In this document: positions 9,655 to 19,031 of the stretch, one piece after another | How positions within the stretch are numbered: the first letter of the stretch is position 1 | Layout of the letters: every line of letters begins with the position of its first letter | NCBI RefSeq assembly: GCF_001865575.2 | Contig: NZ_CP017563.2 | Span: 434,001-498,000 of the forward strand | Direction of reading: 5' to 3' | Length of the DNA stretch: 64,000 nt | From: Paraburkholderia sprentiae WSM5005 | GTDB lineage: Bacteria; Pseudomonadota; Gammaproteobacteria; Burkholderiales; Burkholderiaceae | Translations under genes and position numbers: made by a program | Notes under the pieces: generated by a model | Database searches by the model: none | What the model saw: only the letters and a program-made list of their open reading frames with translations | What the model was told of the DNA's origin: nothing

Positions 9655-10443
9655 ATGAAACTCATCCTCGCTGTTCTCGCCATGTCAGCATTCGCCTTTG
9701 GTACCGGTGCGATGGCTGCGGAAAAGCCCCCTATCGTTCTGGTCCACGGGGCTTTCGAAGACGCCCAGGTCTGGGGTTATGTCACATCCAGGCTTCAAAC
9801 CGACGGCTTTAAGGTGGTGACTGTTGATCTGCCAGGGCGTCCGGGCGCGCCAGCCACACCGGACAAAGTCAGCCTTGACCTCTATCGCGACACCGTGGTC
9901 GCAGCGCTGAACAAATCCCATCGCCCGGCCGTCGTGGTCGGTCACAGCTTCGGCGGCATCGTCATCGCCGACGCCGCGGAAACGGCACCGAAGAAGATCA
10001 AGACCTTGGTCTTTGTTGCTGCCTACCTGCCGCAAGACGGCGACTCGCTCGTTTCAATGGCCAGTAAGGATGCCGACGCCAAGATCGGCCCGCACCTGCA
10101 GATCGATAAGGAAAAGGGCATTGCCTCCATCGAATATCCGGCACGTGCCGATCTGTTTGCCAATGGAGGTCCTGACAAACTACGCGAGGCAATCCCGGAT
10201 CTGATCCTGGATGAACCCGTCGGCCCGCTGGCTACGCCTGTACACGTGACTTCCCCCAACTTTGGTCAGGTCGACAAGGTCTATATCCACACAGCCATGG
10301 ACCAGGTCATCAGCCCCTCGTTCCAGGCCGAGATGGTTGCCGCCACCCCCGTGAGAGCCGAGTACTCCCTGCCGACCGGTCATACGCCGTTCCTCACCGA
10401 TCCCGACGGTCTGGCAAAGGCGATCGAGGCCGCTGCGAAATAG
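9655..10443 (+). CDS. Exported alpha/beta hydrolase (esterase/salicylate-esterase-like)
   Basis: 262 residues. Residues 1-22 are a Sec signal peptide ending at GAMAA. The mature part begins PPIVLVHGAFEDAQVWGYV, has the nucleophile elbow VVGHSFGGIV (Ser about 110), acid region HTAMDQVISP and catalytic His in LPTGHTPFLTDPDGLAKAI. Layout matches the AB_hydrolase_6 group that resembles plant methyl-salicylate esterases. AGGAAG precedes the ATG at good distance. Works in the periplasm; substrate unknown. Confidence 0.85.
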   Translation: MKLILAVLAMSAFAFGTGAMAAEKPPIVLVHGAFEDAQVWGYVTSRLQTDGFKVVTVDLPGRPGAPATPDKVSLDLYRDTVVAALNKSHRPAVVVGHSFGGIVIADAAETAPKKIKTLVFVAAYLPQDGDSLVSMASKDADAKIGPHLQIDKEKGIASIEYPARADLFANGGPDKLREAIPDLILDEPVGPLATPVHVTSPNFGQVDKVYIHTAMDQVISPSFQAEMVAATPVRAEYSLPTGHTPFLTDPDGLAKAIEAAAK

Positions 10444-10665
10444 GCGGCTTACGGTCGGTCCGGGGAAGCGAAGGCGGGAGGCTTCGTCATCCCGCGCTTT
10501 GCCTTCGAGAGTGTTGCTCCGGGCAGAGGGCTGCTATATCCGGGCTTCCGCGTACCGTCCTGCAGGCCGCTCTTCGATGGTCTGTGCCGGGATGCTCTTT
10601 CCAATAGAAGCATACGCGTCCGTTGTCTTCGACAATTTCTCGTGTTTTCAAAAGGCAGAACCGAT

Positions 10666-11247
10666 ATGTTCCGTCTTCAGATACCCGCCACGATCAAAGC
10701 TGCACCAGCTGCTTCTCAGCCCTTCCTGGAGGCCGTCAACAAGAAACTGGGTGTTGTACCGAATCTGTTTCGTCTGATAGCCAATAGCCCCGCGGCGCTA
10801 GAGGGGTACCTCGGTCTGGCCGGAGCCTTGGAAAAAGGTGCACTTCCAGCACAAACCGGCGAACGTATAGCTCTCGCCGTCGCCGAAATCAACGGCTGCG
10901 ACTATTGCATGTCGGCGCACAGCTATTTAGGAAAGAACGTGGCGAAGCTTGACGATGCGGAAATGTCCGCCAATCGAAATGGCGGCTCGAATGAACCAAA
11001 GGCTGCCCCTGCCGTGCAGTTCGCCGCGAAGGTCGCGCACGAACGTGGCCGCGTATCCGACGAAGATCTGCGCGTCCTCAAGGAGGCCGGCTACACTGAT
11101 GCGCAGATCGTCGAGATTGTCGTGCACATCGCACTGAGCGTCTTGACGAACTACGCCAACGTCGTTGCAAACACGGAGATTGACTTTCCCGTAGTGCGTA
11201 CATATCAGGGCCCGAACAACGGGACTCGCACGCTTCTTGATACGTGA
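10666..11247 (+). CDS. AhpD-like carboxymuconolactone decarboxylase family peroxidase
   Basis: 193 residues from ATG 10666. Contains EINGCDYCMSAHSYLG, the CxxC-x2-3-H redox motif of AhpD-type alkylhydroperoxidases, within a CMD fold (AVAEINGCDYC, IVEIVVHIALSVLTNYANVV). Such proteins use the paired cysteines to reduce peroxides or act as thiol reductants in the cytoplasm. The start at 10642 would add 8 residues and is less likely since FRLQIP begins the family. Same direction as the hydrolase upstream and RidA downstream, but gaps of about 200 bases suggest separate promoters. Confidence 0.85.
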   Translation: MFRLQIPATIKAAPAASQPFLEAVNKKLGVVPNLFRLIANSPAALEGYLGLAGALEKGALPAQTGERIALAVAEINGCDYCMSAHSYLGKNVAKLDDAEMSANRNGGSNEPKAAPAVQFAAKVAHERGRVSDEDLRVLKEAGYTDAQIVEIVVHIALSVLTNYANVVANTEIDFPVVRTYQGPNNGTRTLLDT

Positions 11248-11424
11248 TGCGTTGACCGAACTGATCGATTGCGTCAATGCATCGTACGCAGGACAAGCAT
11301 CCGCGAGCGTATCGAGCCTCAACCGACGAACGTCGTTCGGTGTATCGGACGGTTGAGCTCACTGCATCGCGCTAATTTCATCAGGCCAAGTCCATTTCCT
11401 TTTCACGTTACGTTGAGCCCGAAC

Positions 11425-11880
11425 ATGAACGTATCCGAACGCCTCGCGCAAGCGGGCCTAAAATTGCCATCGCCCATCAACCCACTTGGGTCCTATCGAA
11501 CGGTTTCCGTTTCGGGGAATCAACTGTATGTATCGGGGCTCGGCCCTTTCGAGGATGGCAAGCCAATCGTCGGAATGGTCGCCCGCGATATTTCTCTGGC
11601 ACAGGCTCAAGACGCGGCGCGCCTAACGATGCTCATGATCTTGGCCTGTGTCGAACAGGCCTGCGGACTCGACAACGTCCGGCGATGCAGCCGGCTAACA
11701 GTTTACGTGCGTGCAGCACAGTCGTTCACCCAGCATCCGCAAGTGGCCAATGGCGCCAGTGATCTGTTGCTGACGCTGTTTGGGCAAGACAATCTGCCGG
11801 CTCGAAGCGCGCTGGGAGTGCATTCGTTGCCGATGGGTATCCCGGTTGAGATTGACAGCATCTTTGAGTTGAAGGGGTGA
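11425..11880 (+). CDS. RidA/YjgF-family protein (YoaB-like)
   Basis: 151 residues, from ATG 11425 (MNVSERLAQAGLKLPSP). Family features are GNQLYVSGLGPFEDGKPIVG, AQDAARLTMLMILACVEQAC, the strand SRLTVYVRAA and LPARSALGVHSLPMGIPVEI. RidA-type proteins hydrolyse reactive enamine/imine intermediates of PLP enzymes; this longer Rid subgroup (RutC/YoaB style with R in PARSALG) keeps the arginine that binds carboxylate. The upstream open extension to 11269 lacks family similarity. Confidence 0.85.
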   Translation: MNVSERLAQAGLKLPSPINPLGSYRTVSVSGNQLYVSGLGPFEDGKPIVGMVARDISLAQAQDAARLTMLMILACVEQACGLDNVRRCSRLTVYVRAAQSFTQHPQVANGASDLLLTLFGQDNLPARSALGVHSLPMGIPVEIDSIFELKG

Positions 11881-12022
11881 CCGGCATGGCTCGACGCCGC
11901 GCACATACGAGCGCAATGACGCGAAATCCGCATCCCCAGCGGGAGGAGTTAAGCGCACGCCAGAAAACGGATGTAGGGAATTTAAAGTTTTCCGATCAGC
12001 CAATCGAATATGCTGGGCCTTG

Positions 12023-12133
12023 TGTCCCGAGGTGGTCGTCCAACTCTACGACGCGATGCTCGAACTCTACCCCGACCACGCTAATTCGGGCTCGCTCTGG
12101 GGCGCGGCGAACTCCGCCAGGAACGCCGCGTAG
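12023..12133 (+). pseudogene. MBL-fold metallo-hydrolase, C-terminal scrap
   Basis: 37 codons ending in TAG 12131-12133 read PEVVVQLYDAMLELYPDHAN then SGSLWGAANSARNAA, closely resembling the extreme C-terminus of Burkholderia MBL-fold hydrolases. Upstream in the same frame no MBL sequence follows, so only the tail remains. Low certainty because of the short length. Confidence 0.35.
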
Positions 12134-12184
12134 GATTGCTCCGCACCACAACGAAGCTATGGAATCCCCAAAGGAATGCTGACC

Positions 12185-12712
12185 ATGCACAGGACGTTAT
12201 TGGCCGCTGCCATCACCTTGACCGTCTCCGCCGGATCTCTCGCGGCTGCTCCTGCCGCTTACAAGGAGCCGCTGGACGCTCAGGCCTTGAACACGATCAA
12301 ATCAGAGTTCGGCGAACTCATGGAATTAGCCAACCGACACGATTTCAAGGCTCTGCACGAGATGTTCTGGCAATCCCCCTCGGCCCTTCTCGTCGCCAAA
12401 AGCGCAATTCCCTCCGAGGGGAACTGGGCAGGCTTCTGGGGCAACGAGGCAATCGATCGGAAGCTGCACGACATCGGCACCTCCGGCCCGGTCGTCCTCC
12501 GACCGGATTACTCAAAGCTCAAGGTCGTCGGCTTGACGCCGGACGTAGCGCAATCCTACGCGCCGGTGAACATCACGGTCTCGTATGCAGGGCAGGACGG
12601 AACTCCCAAGCCGTTTCTGATGATCATCAACTGGATAAAGGTCGGGAAGGACTGGAAGGTTGCTTCTGAGATCATCCTGCCCGTACCTCCTGCACCCGTC
12701 GCAAAGAGTTAG
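12185..12712 (+). CDS. Exported NTF2/SnoaL-like protein
   Basis: 175 residues from ATG 12185. Two ATGs are possible (12176, 12185); AAAGGA at 12170-12175 is directly against the first and 9 bases from the second, so the second is preferred. A Sec signal peptide (LLAAAITLTVSAGSLAAAPA) leads to a single compact domain of the cystatin-like NTF2/DUF4440 fold: FGELMELANRHDFKALHEMF, MIINWIKVGKDWKVASEIIL. Periplasmic; function unknown. Confidence 0.7.
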   Translation: MHRTLLAAAITLTVSAGSLAAAPAAYKEPLDAQALNTIKSEFGELMELANRHDFKALHEMFWQSPSALLVAKSAIPSEGNWAGFWGNEAIDRKLHDIGTSGPVVLRPDYSKLKVVGLTPDVAQSYAPVNITVSYAGQDGTPKPFLMIINWIKVGKDWKVASEIILPVPPAPVAKS

Positions 12713-13254
12713 GCTTTCGCCTGCCGGTGTGCGGAATCCAGACTGAGACCTGGCTGCTGGCAGCAGGTTTCGCTCTATTTGACGTCCGTGAGCTGCAGTA
12801 TCGAGCGACGGCTCAACTCCGACACCCGCCGTTGCACCTCTGACCGCTCGACTGTCAGCAATGGGTCCGAATTCTGACCGACGCGGCCGGGTCGACGATG
12901 CCCCGTCGCCACGCCACGCATCGGGCTGTAGTCGGCCAGGAAGTGTCATTCGCCGCTACTGTTGACCAGACATTTAGACGTCGGTTCTGCAGCCGCCAGC
13001 GGCCATTGGCCACCGGAACACAACTGATCTTCCTGGTCCGCCTTCTTCGGGTTCGGTATATCTACAGCCTTGGTTTGGACCTTCCCTTGTTTCCCTTATG
13101 GTTACCGCGTTCTGACCTGGCGAAGTGGCACAAAAGTCCCCATAAGAAGGTGCCAAACGCTGAGATATCGGCATGCATGCGCGACGCCAACTGCTATTCT
13201 TCAGACACGGCGACTCACGCGTCTCCGGTCGGCTCCGCGGGTCGTTGGCGGCCA
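12713..13254 (+). other. Intergenic upstream of first exoprotein, shared promoter-like blocks
   Basis: No gene seen. The last 110 bases resemble the corresponding stretch before the second exoprotein (16030-16141): both carry TATCGGCATGCAT (from 13167 and 16053) and GCTATTCTTCAGAC (13192 and 16081). Conserved blocks in otherwise divergent noncoding DNA suggest a common promoter or leader. Confidence 0.45.
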
Positions 13255-13272
13255 TTCCGCATGCATGCGGAA
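13255..13272 (+). promoter_or_regulatory. Palindromic hairpin just before the ribosome binding site of exoprotein 1
   Basis: TTCCGCATGCATGCGGAA is a perfect 18-base palindrome. It ends where the AAAGGGGG ribosome binding site begins (13270-13277), 11 bases before the ATG at 13283. The second exoprotein has a different sequence but the same hairpin position, so structure appears conserved. Confidence 0.6.
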
Positions 13273-13282
13273 AGGGGGCTGT

Positions 13283-15732
13283 ATGTCACGTGCAGAACCA
13301 CCGCGGTCCGCGCGACGCGCACCGCATCGTCAACAGTCAAACGGACGCATCTGGCTCGCCATTGGCATTTCGCTGACTGGACTTTGCCTGACACCCGTGG
13401 CGTTCGCGGCGGGCAGCCTGCCGCAGGGCGGCCGTTACGTCGCCGGCACGGGCACGATAGCGGGCGCGGGCAACAGCCTCGTGATCACCCAACCCGGTTC
13501 GACCCGCGGTGTGATCGACTGGAACAGCTTTTCGGTCGGCGGGAACAACAGCGTTACGTTCGTCAACGGCACGGGCGCGACCTTGAACAGGGTCACGGGC
13601 GGCTCGCCGTCGGCCATCCTCGGCAGACTTGGCGCAACAGGCAGCGTGTATGTGATCAATCCGCAGGGCATCGTCGTGGGGCCATCGGGCGTGATCAGCA
13701 CGGGAGGCCGATTCGTCGCGTCTACGCTCGATGTCTGCAACTGTGCGTTCATGAAGGGTGATGCGCTCACGCTGTCGGGAGATTCCAATGCGAGCGTGAT
13801 CAACCTCGGCAAAATCAGTTCGAGCGGCGGCGATGTCTTCCTGATCGCGCGACAGGTGGTCGTCAACGCGGGCACGATCAAAGCGCCTGCCGGCACGGTG
13901 GAACTGGCGGCAGGTGATCAGGTGTTGTTGCAGGACTCGACCAGCAGCAGACAGGTTTTCGTGCAGACGGGCAGCGTTGGTCCGGTCGTCAACAGTGGGC
14001 GCATCGCAGCCGCGCAGATCAGCCTCCAGGCCGCCGATGGCAACGTGTATGCGCTCGCAGGCGGCGGCACGCGCATCCGCGCGACGGGCACGGCAAGCCG
14101 CGACGGACATGTGTGGCTCGTCGCCGACAGCGGCCGGGTCGAGCAGTCGGGCGTGATCACGGCCAGGAACGCCGACGGCAGCGGCGGGACGGTCGATACT
14201 GACGCGGCACAACTGGCGTTCGGCGCCAAGGCAGCGGTCCATGCGGGCGAATGGAATCTCTCGACGCCTGCATTCACGATCGATCATTCCGCTGCACGCG
14301 CACTGCGTCGCAGCCTGAATTCGGGCACTTCTGTCGATGTCGCCACGACAGGCGCGATGGGCACAACGGGCGATGTCGATGTCGCCTCGAACCTGCGCTG
14401 GCGCGGTCCTGCGTCGCTGACGCTCGCCGCATACCGCGACGTGTCGGTCGAAAGCGGCGCGACGATCGCGAACAATGGCGCGGGCAATCTCGGCTTGCGC
14501 GCCGACGCAACCAGCATCAACAACGGCGGCGGCGTCGTGAACAACGGCACGCTCGACTGGTCGAAGAGCACCGGTGCGCTGAGCGCTTTCTACGACATGA
14601 ACGGCACCTACGTTGCCGGTACCCAGCTGAGCAACCCGGCGTGGACGCCTCCAGCCTTCAGCGGCCTCGTTACGCAAATCACCGCGTACAAGCTTGTGAA
14701 CTCGCTGACCGATCTGTCGAACGTCGCCAACGATCTCACCGGAAACTACGCGCTCGGCAAGAATATCGATGCGAGCGCGACGAGCAACACGCCATTCGTT
14801 CCGATCGGCAACGTCGACACACGATTCACGGGCCAGTTCGACGGACAAGGCAATACGATTAGTTCGCTCACGCTGGGCGAGTGGGTGGGTACCAGGGCCG
14901 AACGGCCACAGATGGGCATGTTCGGTGTGATCGGCACCCAAGGTGTCATACGCAACCTCGACGTTTCGGGCACGGCGAACCTGTCTAACGTGAGCGTGGA
15001 CCTCGAGTACCCAACCCTCGATATGGGGTACTCGCCGGCGCGAACTTCGGTACCGTCCTGCGCGTGAGCACGTCCGGCACGGTGGTGGTGAACAGCAGAC
15101 CCGAGGCCGCTGTTATGAGCGACGGTTCGATAGCCGGTGGGCTCGTGGGCGCTAACGCCGGCTCAATCCAGCGTTCTTCGAGCAGCGCCGCCGTGACCGC
15201 GGGGCATGTGCTCGGTGGTCTGGCGGGCGCGAATAGCGGCCTGATCAACCAGTCGTTCGCCACGGGTCCTGTCGTTTCGCTGAGTTATATCAATGAGGGC
15301 GGCGGCGGCCTTGTCGGCGATAACAGCGGCACGATCAACCAGTCTTATGCAACCGGCTCGACAACGCTTCGGGGCTATTGCCGAGGTGCTTTCGGTACGC
15401 CATGCGGTGGCGCGGGACTCGTCGTTACGAACGAAGGAACGATCAGCCAGTCATTCGCAACCGGCCTCGTGACGCAGCCGTTGTATGGACCGATCGGTAT
15501 CGCGCGGGCCAATACCGGCACGATCGGGAACGATGTGTACTGGGACACCGACACCACGACCGCCACAGTCGGCGTCGTGTACGGCACGCCGATTCCCGCG
15601 GCGAACGGGCTGACCACCGCGCAGATGAGCACACCGGCATCATTCGTGGGTTATGACTTCAGTCCGACGGGGGTGTGGGCGATGCCTGCCGGCGCGACGC
15701 ATCCGGTGCTGCGCTGGCAACTGGCGCAATGA
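13283..15732 (+). pseudogene. Two-partner-secretion exoprotein (TpsA, hemagglutination domain), frameshifted
   Basis: ATG 13283 follows GGAAAGGGGG. Residues 1-37 are an extended signal peptide ending PVAFA. Residues about 40-150 are the TPS secretion domain (GGRYVAGTGTIAGAGNSLVI, STRGVIDWNSFSVGG, VYVINPQGIVVGPSGVISTG, VASTLDV), then beta-helix repeats and C-terminal GLUG-type repeats (SIAGGLVGANAGSI, GGLAGANSGLINQSFATG). The frame breaks near 15024-15027: DLEYPTLDMG is followed, one base over, by VLAGANFGTVLRVSTSGTVV to TGA at 15730-15732. Adding one G to the GGGG run restores a protein of about 816 residues, matching the intact paralogue in design. No TpsB transporter gene is in view. Confidence 0.8.
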
Positions 15733-16141
15733 CAGACGTGGAGTCAGTCATAGGGCTGTAAGCGGGGTTTTCGACGCGGGATCATCTTGCCCACATATTT
15801 GCTTCAAGGCGCAGCCCGAATTCGGCTCAACGTTCGAACGATCTGTTGGATTCGTTGGCCCGGGTTCGGCCAATTCGAACACGTCGGCCCAACGTCACTG
15901 CCTAGTGTCCCCGTTCTTTCGGCATCAGGCGCGGTAACGGGGCGCATTTGATTCGCCGTCGAGCAGTTTCGAGCCGATTTCGCAAGCGCGTCAAAAGATC
16001 CCACACGAGAAGCGGCCACAAACGGCGAGTCAAGCAGGCGCAAAAAGCAGAGGTATCGGCATGCATTCGCGACTCCAGCGGCTATTCTTCAGACGCTGGG
16101 ACTAACGCGTTCCAGGACGGCTCGCGCGTCGTCGTCAGCCA
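15733..16141 (+). other. Intergenic between the two exoprotein genes
   Basis: About 410 bases with no gene. No strong terminator follows the first exoprotein. The final about 90 bases contain the promoter/leader-like blocks TATCGGCATGCAT and GCTATTCTTCAGAC shared with the first gene. Confidence 0.5.
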
Positions 16142-16160
16142 TTCCGCGCCCCACGCGGAA
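16142..16160 (+). promoter_or_regulatory. Hairpin just before the ribosome binding site of exoprotein 2
   Basis: TTCCGCG and CGCGGAA pair around a CCCCA loop, a 7-bp stem. It is followed directly by AGGGGG and then the ATG at 16171, the same geometry as before the first exoprotein although the loop and inner stem differ. Confidence 0.6.
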
Positions 16161-16170
16161 AGGGGGTTGT

Positions 16171-18507
16171 ATGTCAAATCTAAAACTACCTCGGCCCGCG
16201 CTACGCGCACCGCACCATGGCCAGTCACACGGACGCCGGTGGCTCGTCATCGGCGGCGCGCTCACCGGACTGTCCTTTACCCAGGCGGCGCTCGCGGCGG
16301 GCACACTTCCACGAGGCGGCACTTATGTGGCGGGCACGGGCACGATAGCCAGCAACGGGAACGGTCTCGTCATCACGCAACCCGGTTCGACGCGCGGCGT
16401 GATCGACTGGAACAGTTTTTCGATCGGCAGGCACAACAGCGTGATGTTCGATAACGGCTCGGGCGCGACGCTGAACCGGGTAGCGGGAGGCTCGCCGTCG
16501 GCCATTCTCGGCAGGCTCAGTGCAACGGGAAGCCTCTATGTGATCAATCCGCAAGGCATCGTTGTGGGCCCATCGGGCGTGATCAGCACGGGCGGCCGCT
16601 TCGTCGCGTCGACGCTCGATGTCTGCAACTGTGCATTCATGACCGGAAGCAGCGCGCTTACATTCTCGGGCGACTCCGCTGCAAGCGTAATCAACCTGGG
16701 CAAGGTCAGTTCGAGCGGCGGGGATGTGTTCCTGATCGCCCGGCGTGCCGCCATCAACGCGGGCACTATCACCGCGCCCAACGGTACGGCGGAACTGGCT
16801 GTCGGCGAGACCGTGTTGCTGCAGGACTCGGCCAGCAGCAGGCAGGTGTTCGTGCAGACGGGCAGTGAGGGCACCGTGGTCAACAGGGGGCCCATCAACG
16901 CCGCGCAGGTCAGCCTGCAGGCCGCCGATGGCAACGTGTATGCGCTCGCAGGCGGCGGCACGCGCATCCGCGCGACGGGCACGGCAAGCCGCGACGGCCA
17001 TGTATGGCTGGTCGCCGACAGCGGCCGCGTCGAGCAGCTCGGCAAGATCGCCGCAAGCAACGCGGACGGCAGCGGCGGAACGGTCGATACACAAGCGGCA
17101 CAACTGACGTTCGGCCAGCACGCGGTGGTCGATGCAGGCCAATGGAATCTCTCGACGCCCGCTTTCACGATCGATGACGCCGCCGCGCATGCGTTGCAGC
17201 GCAGTCTGAACGCGGGCACTTCGGTCGACGTGACCACGACGGGCGCGAACGGTGCAACGGGCGACCTCGGCGTCGCGTCGAGCCTGCGCTGGTCCGGTCC
17301 GGCTTCGCTCACGCTTGCCGCGTACCACGATGTCTCGGTAGCGACGGGTACGACCGTCGCGAACTCCGGTGCGGGCAACCTGACGTTGCGCGCCGACGCG
17401 TCGGGAATTGACAACGGTGGCAGCGTCATCAACAACGGCACGATCGACTGGTCGAAGAGTACGGGCATCGTCAGCGCGCTCTACGATATGAACGGTAGTT
17501 ACAGCCCCGGCACGCTTGTCGCCAATTCGGTATGGAGCGCACCGCTTTACAGCGGGCTCGTGACACAGATAACTGGTTATCAACTCGTCAATTCGGTGAC
17601 AGACCTGCAGAATGTCGCGAACAACATGGCCGGCAACTACGCACTCGGCAAGGACATCGATGGAACCAATTTCGCGTTCGTAACACTCGGTGTTCCTCCC
17701 CCTGAGGTTCCGATTTTGTTCACCGGCCAGTTCGACGGTATGTGGCATACGATTTCCAACGTCGTGCCGAGCCGTCTCGCGATCTTTCAAGATATTGGCG
17801 CAACCGGTGTCGTGCGCGATGTGAACGTCATCTCGAACGTCAGCCCCACGGCTCCCCCTGTAACCTTACCCCTCGGCGCCGGGATACTGGCCTTTTATAA
17901 CTACGGAACGATCGCCAACGTCTTTACCTCCGGGGCCTTTGGCACACAGGTCAGCAATTCATACACCGACATCGCCGGACTTGTCGCTGAGAACGACGGG
18001 CTGATCGCCCGCTCGGGCAGCAGCGCAACCCTACAGGGGGCTGGTGCCGCCGGGCTGGCCATCACTAACGGGGGCACGATCACTGAGTCATACACGACCG
18101 GATCAGTCACCGGATCTGAACGTTCCTACGTCTCCGCGGGAGGACTCGTGTTGAGCAACGAAAGTGTAATGTACGTGGGACACGTAGGAACGATCATACA
18201 AGGAACGATCACTCAGTCTTTCGTTGCGGGTCCCGTGAGTTCGGGCACGACCGGCAGTTCGACCGCGACCGGCGGCATCTGCGCACCCGGTTGCGGTGGC
18301 ATCATTGGGAGCGACGTTTACTGGAACGTACAGACAACCGGACAGTCGTCGAGCGGCGGCAACCTGCCAACGTCGAACGGGCTCACTACGGCCCAAATGA
18401 GCGACCCGGCCAGTTTTGTTGGCTGGGATTTCGGGCCGAACGGCGCATGGACGATGCCGCCCGGAGCGACGCACCCCGTTCTGACCTGGCAAGTCACCGG
18501 GCACTGA
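16171..18507 (+). CDS. Two-partner-secretion exoprotein (TpsA, hemagglutination domain), intact paralogue
   Basis: 778 residues. Signal peptide of about 38 residues ends ALAAG-type (TQAALAA). The TPS domain has GGTYVAGTGTIASNGNGLVI, STRGVIDWNSFSIGRHNSV and LYVINPQGIVVGPSGVISTG; the central part is a right-handed beta-helix and the C-terminus carries divergent GLUG-like repeats and ends HPVLTWQVTGH. Such proteins are exported by Sec and secreted across the outer membrane by an Omp85-type TpsB that recognises the TPS domain; no tpsB is near, so the partner must be elsewhere. Both copies have an unusual CNC (VCNCAFM) after VASTLDV. Strong terminator downstream. Confidence 0.85.
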   Translation: MSNLKLPRPALRAPHHGQSHGRRWLVIGGALTGLSFTQAALAAGTLPRGGTYVAGTGTIASNGNGLVITQPGSTRGVIDWNSFSIGRHNSVMFDNGSGATLNRVAGGSPSAILGRLSATGSLYVINPQGIVVGPSGVISTGGRFVASTLDVCNCAFMTGSSALTFSGDSAASVINLGKVSSSGGDVFLIARRAAINAGTITAPNGTAELAVGETVLLQDSASSRQVFVQTGSEGTVVNRGPINAAQVSLQAADGNVYALAGGGTRIRATGTASRDGHVWLVADSGRVEQLGKIAASNADGSGGTVDTQAAQLTFGQHAVVDAGQWNLSTPAFTIDDAAAHALQRSLNAGTSVDVTTTGANGATGDLGVASSLRWSGPASLTLAAYHDVSVATGTTVANSGAGNLTLRADASGIDNGGSVINNGTIDWSKSTGIVSALYDMNGSYSPGTLVANSVWSAPLYSGLVTQITGYQLVNSVTDLQNVANNMAGNYALGKDIDGTNFAFVTLGVPPPEVPILFTGQFDGMWHTISNVVPSRLAIFQDIGATGVVRDVNVISNVSPTAPPVTLPLGAGILAFYNYGTIANVFTSGAFGTQVSNSYTDIAGLVAENDGLIARSGSSATLQGAGAAGLAITNGGTITESYTTGSVTGSERSYVSAGGLVLSNESVMYVGHVGTIIQGTITQSFVAGPVSSGTTGSSTATGGICAPGCGGIIGSDVYWNVQTTGQSSSGGNLPTSNGLTTAQMSDPASFVGWDFGPNGAWTMPPGATHPVLTWQVTGH

Positions 18508-18539
18508 ACCTTAGCCACCGCACCGACGCTTGCATGAGC

Positions 18540-18573
18540 GTCTGCCGCGTCGCGAGACGCGGCAGACAGATTT
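18540..18573 (+). terminator. Rho-independent terminator after exoprotein 2
   Basis: GTCTGCCGCGTC and GACGCGGCAGAC form a perfect 12-bp stem closed by a GCGA (GNRA) tetraloop, followed by AGATTTTT. It lies 33 bases after the exoprotein stop codon. Confidence 0.9.
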
Positions 18574-19031
18574 TTCGCGAGTTTCGCCCTGCCGTGGTCG
18601 TTCTTCCCGGCGGATGACATGCACCGATTCACGCAGCGCGTACGACCGAAAGCCGTCTTGCTACCCGTACGCATGGCCGGGAATCGCGAACGTTCGTTGG
18701 CGAAGCACAATCGGCCAACGATCCGCCTGACACCGATCAATTGGAAGGCCGATATACTCTGCGAACCGCCATTCGGTCGGCGACAGCCCGAGCGGCCGAG
18801 AAGGGTCGCTCTGCGTCCCTCCGCGCTTCAAATTTCATCGCCGGAAAGCGGCCATTGGAATTCAGCTGCTCCGAAGCGGCCAGTCGGCAGTGCGTATTCC
18901 GACCTTGTGAGACTCTCACTTAGAGGCGCCTCGAATGTCTGTTCACCGCATTACACAAGCCACACCTAGTAGCGAAGCCTAATCAAGAATCTCACCGCTG
19001 GCGCACTTTGACGGTGAGTGGCTATCGCAAG
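18574..19031 (+). other. Intergenic, nothing recognised
   Basis: About 460 bases between the terminator and the end of the leftward LysR gene. Short open frames on both strands have no family-like sequence. Contains a GCCGGAAAGCGGCCATTGG stretch, a kind of degenerate intergenic sequence seen at several places in the window. Confidence 0.4.

Noticed and set aside
13337..14941. 534-codon open frame on the minus strand opposite the first exoprotein
   Set aside because: Arginine/histidine-rich translation without any domain; a shadow caused by high GC and repetitive codon use of the plus-strand gene, which has a signal peptide and TPS domain.
16225..17790. 521-codon minus-strand open frame opposite the second exoprotein
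   Set aside because: Same reason; its similarity to the previous shadow only mirrors the paralogy of the real genes.
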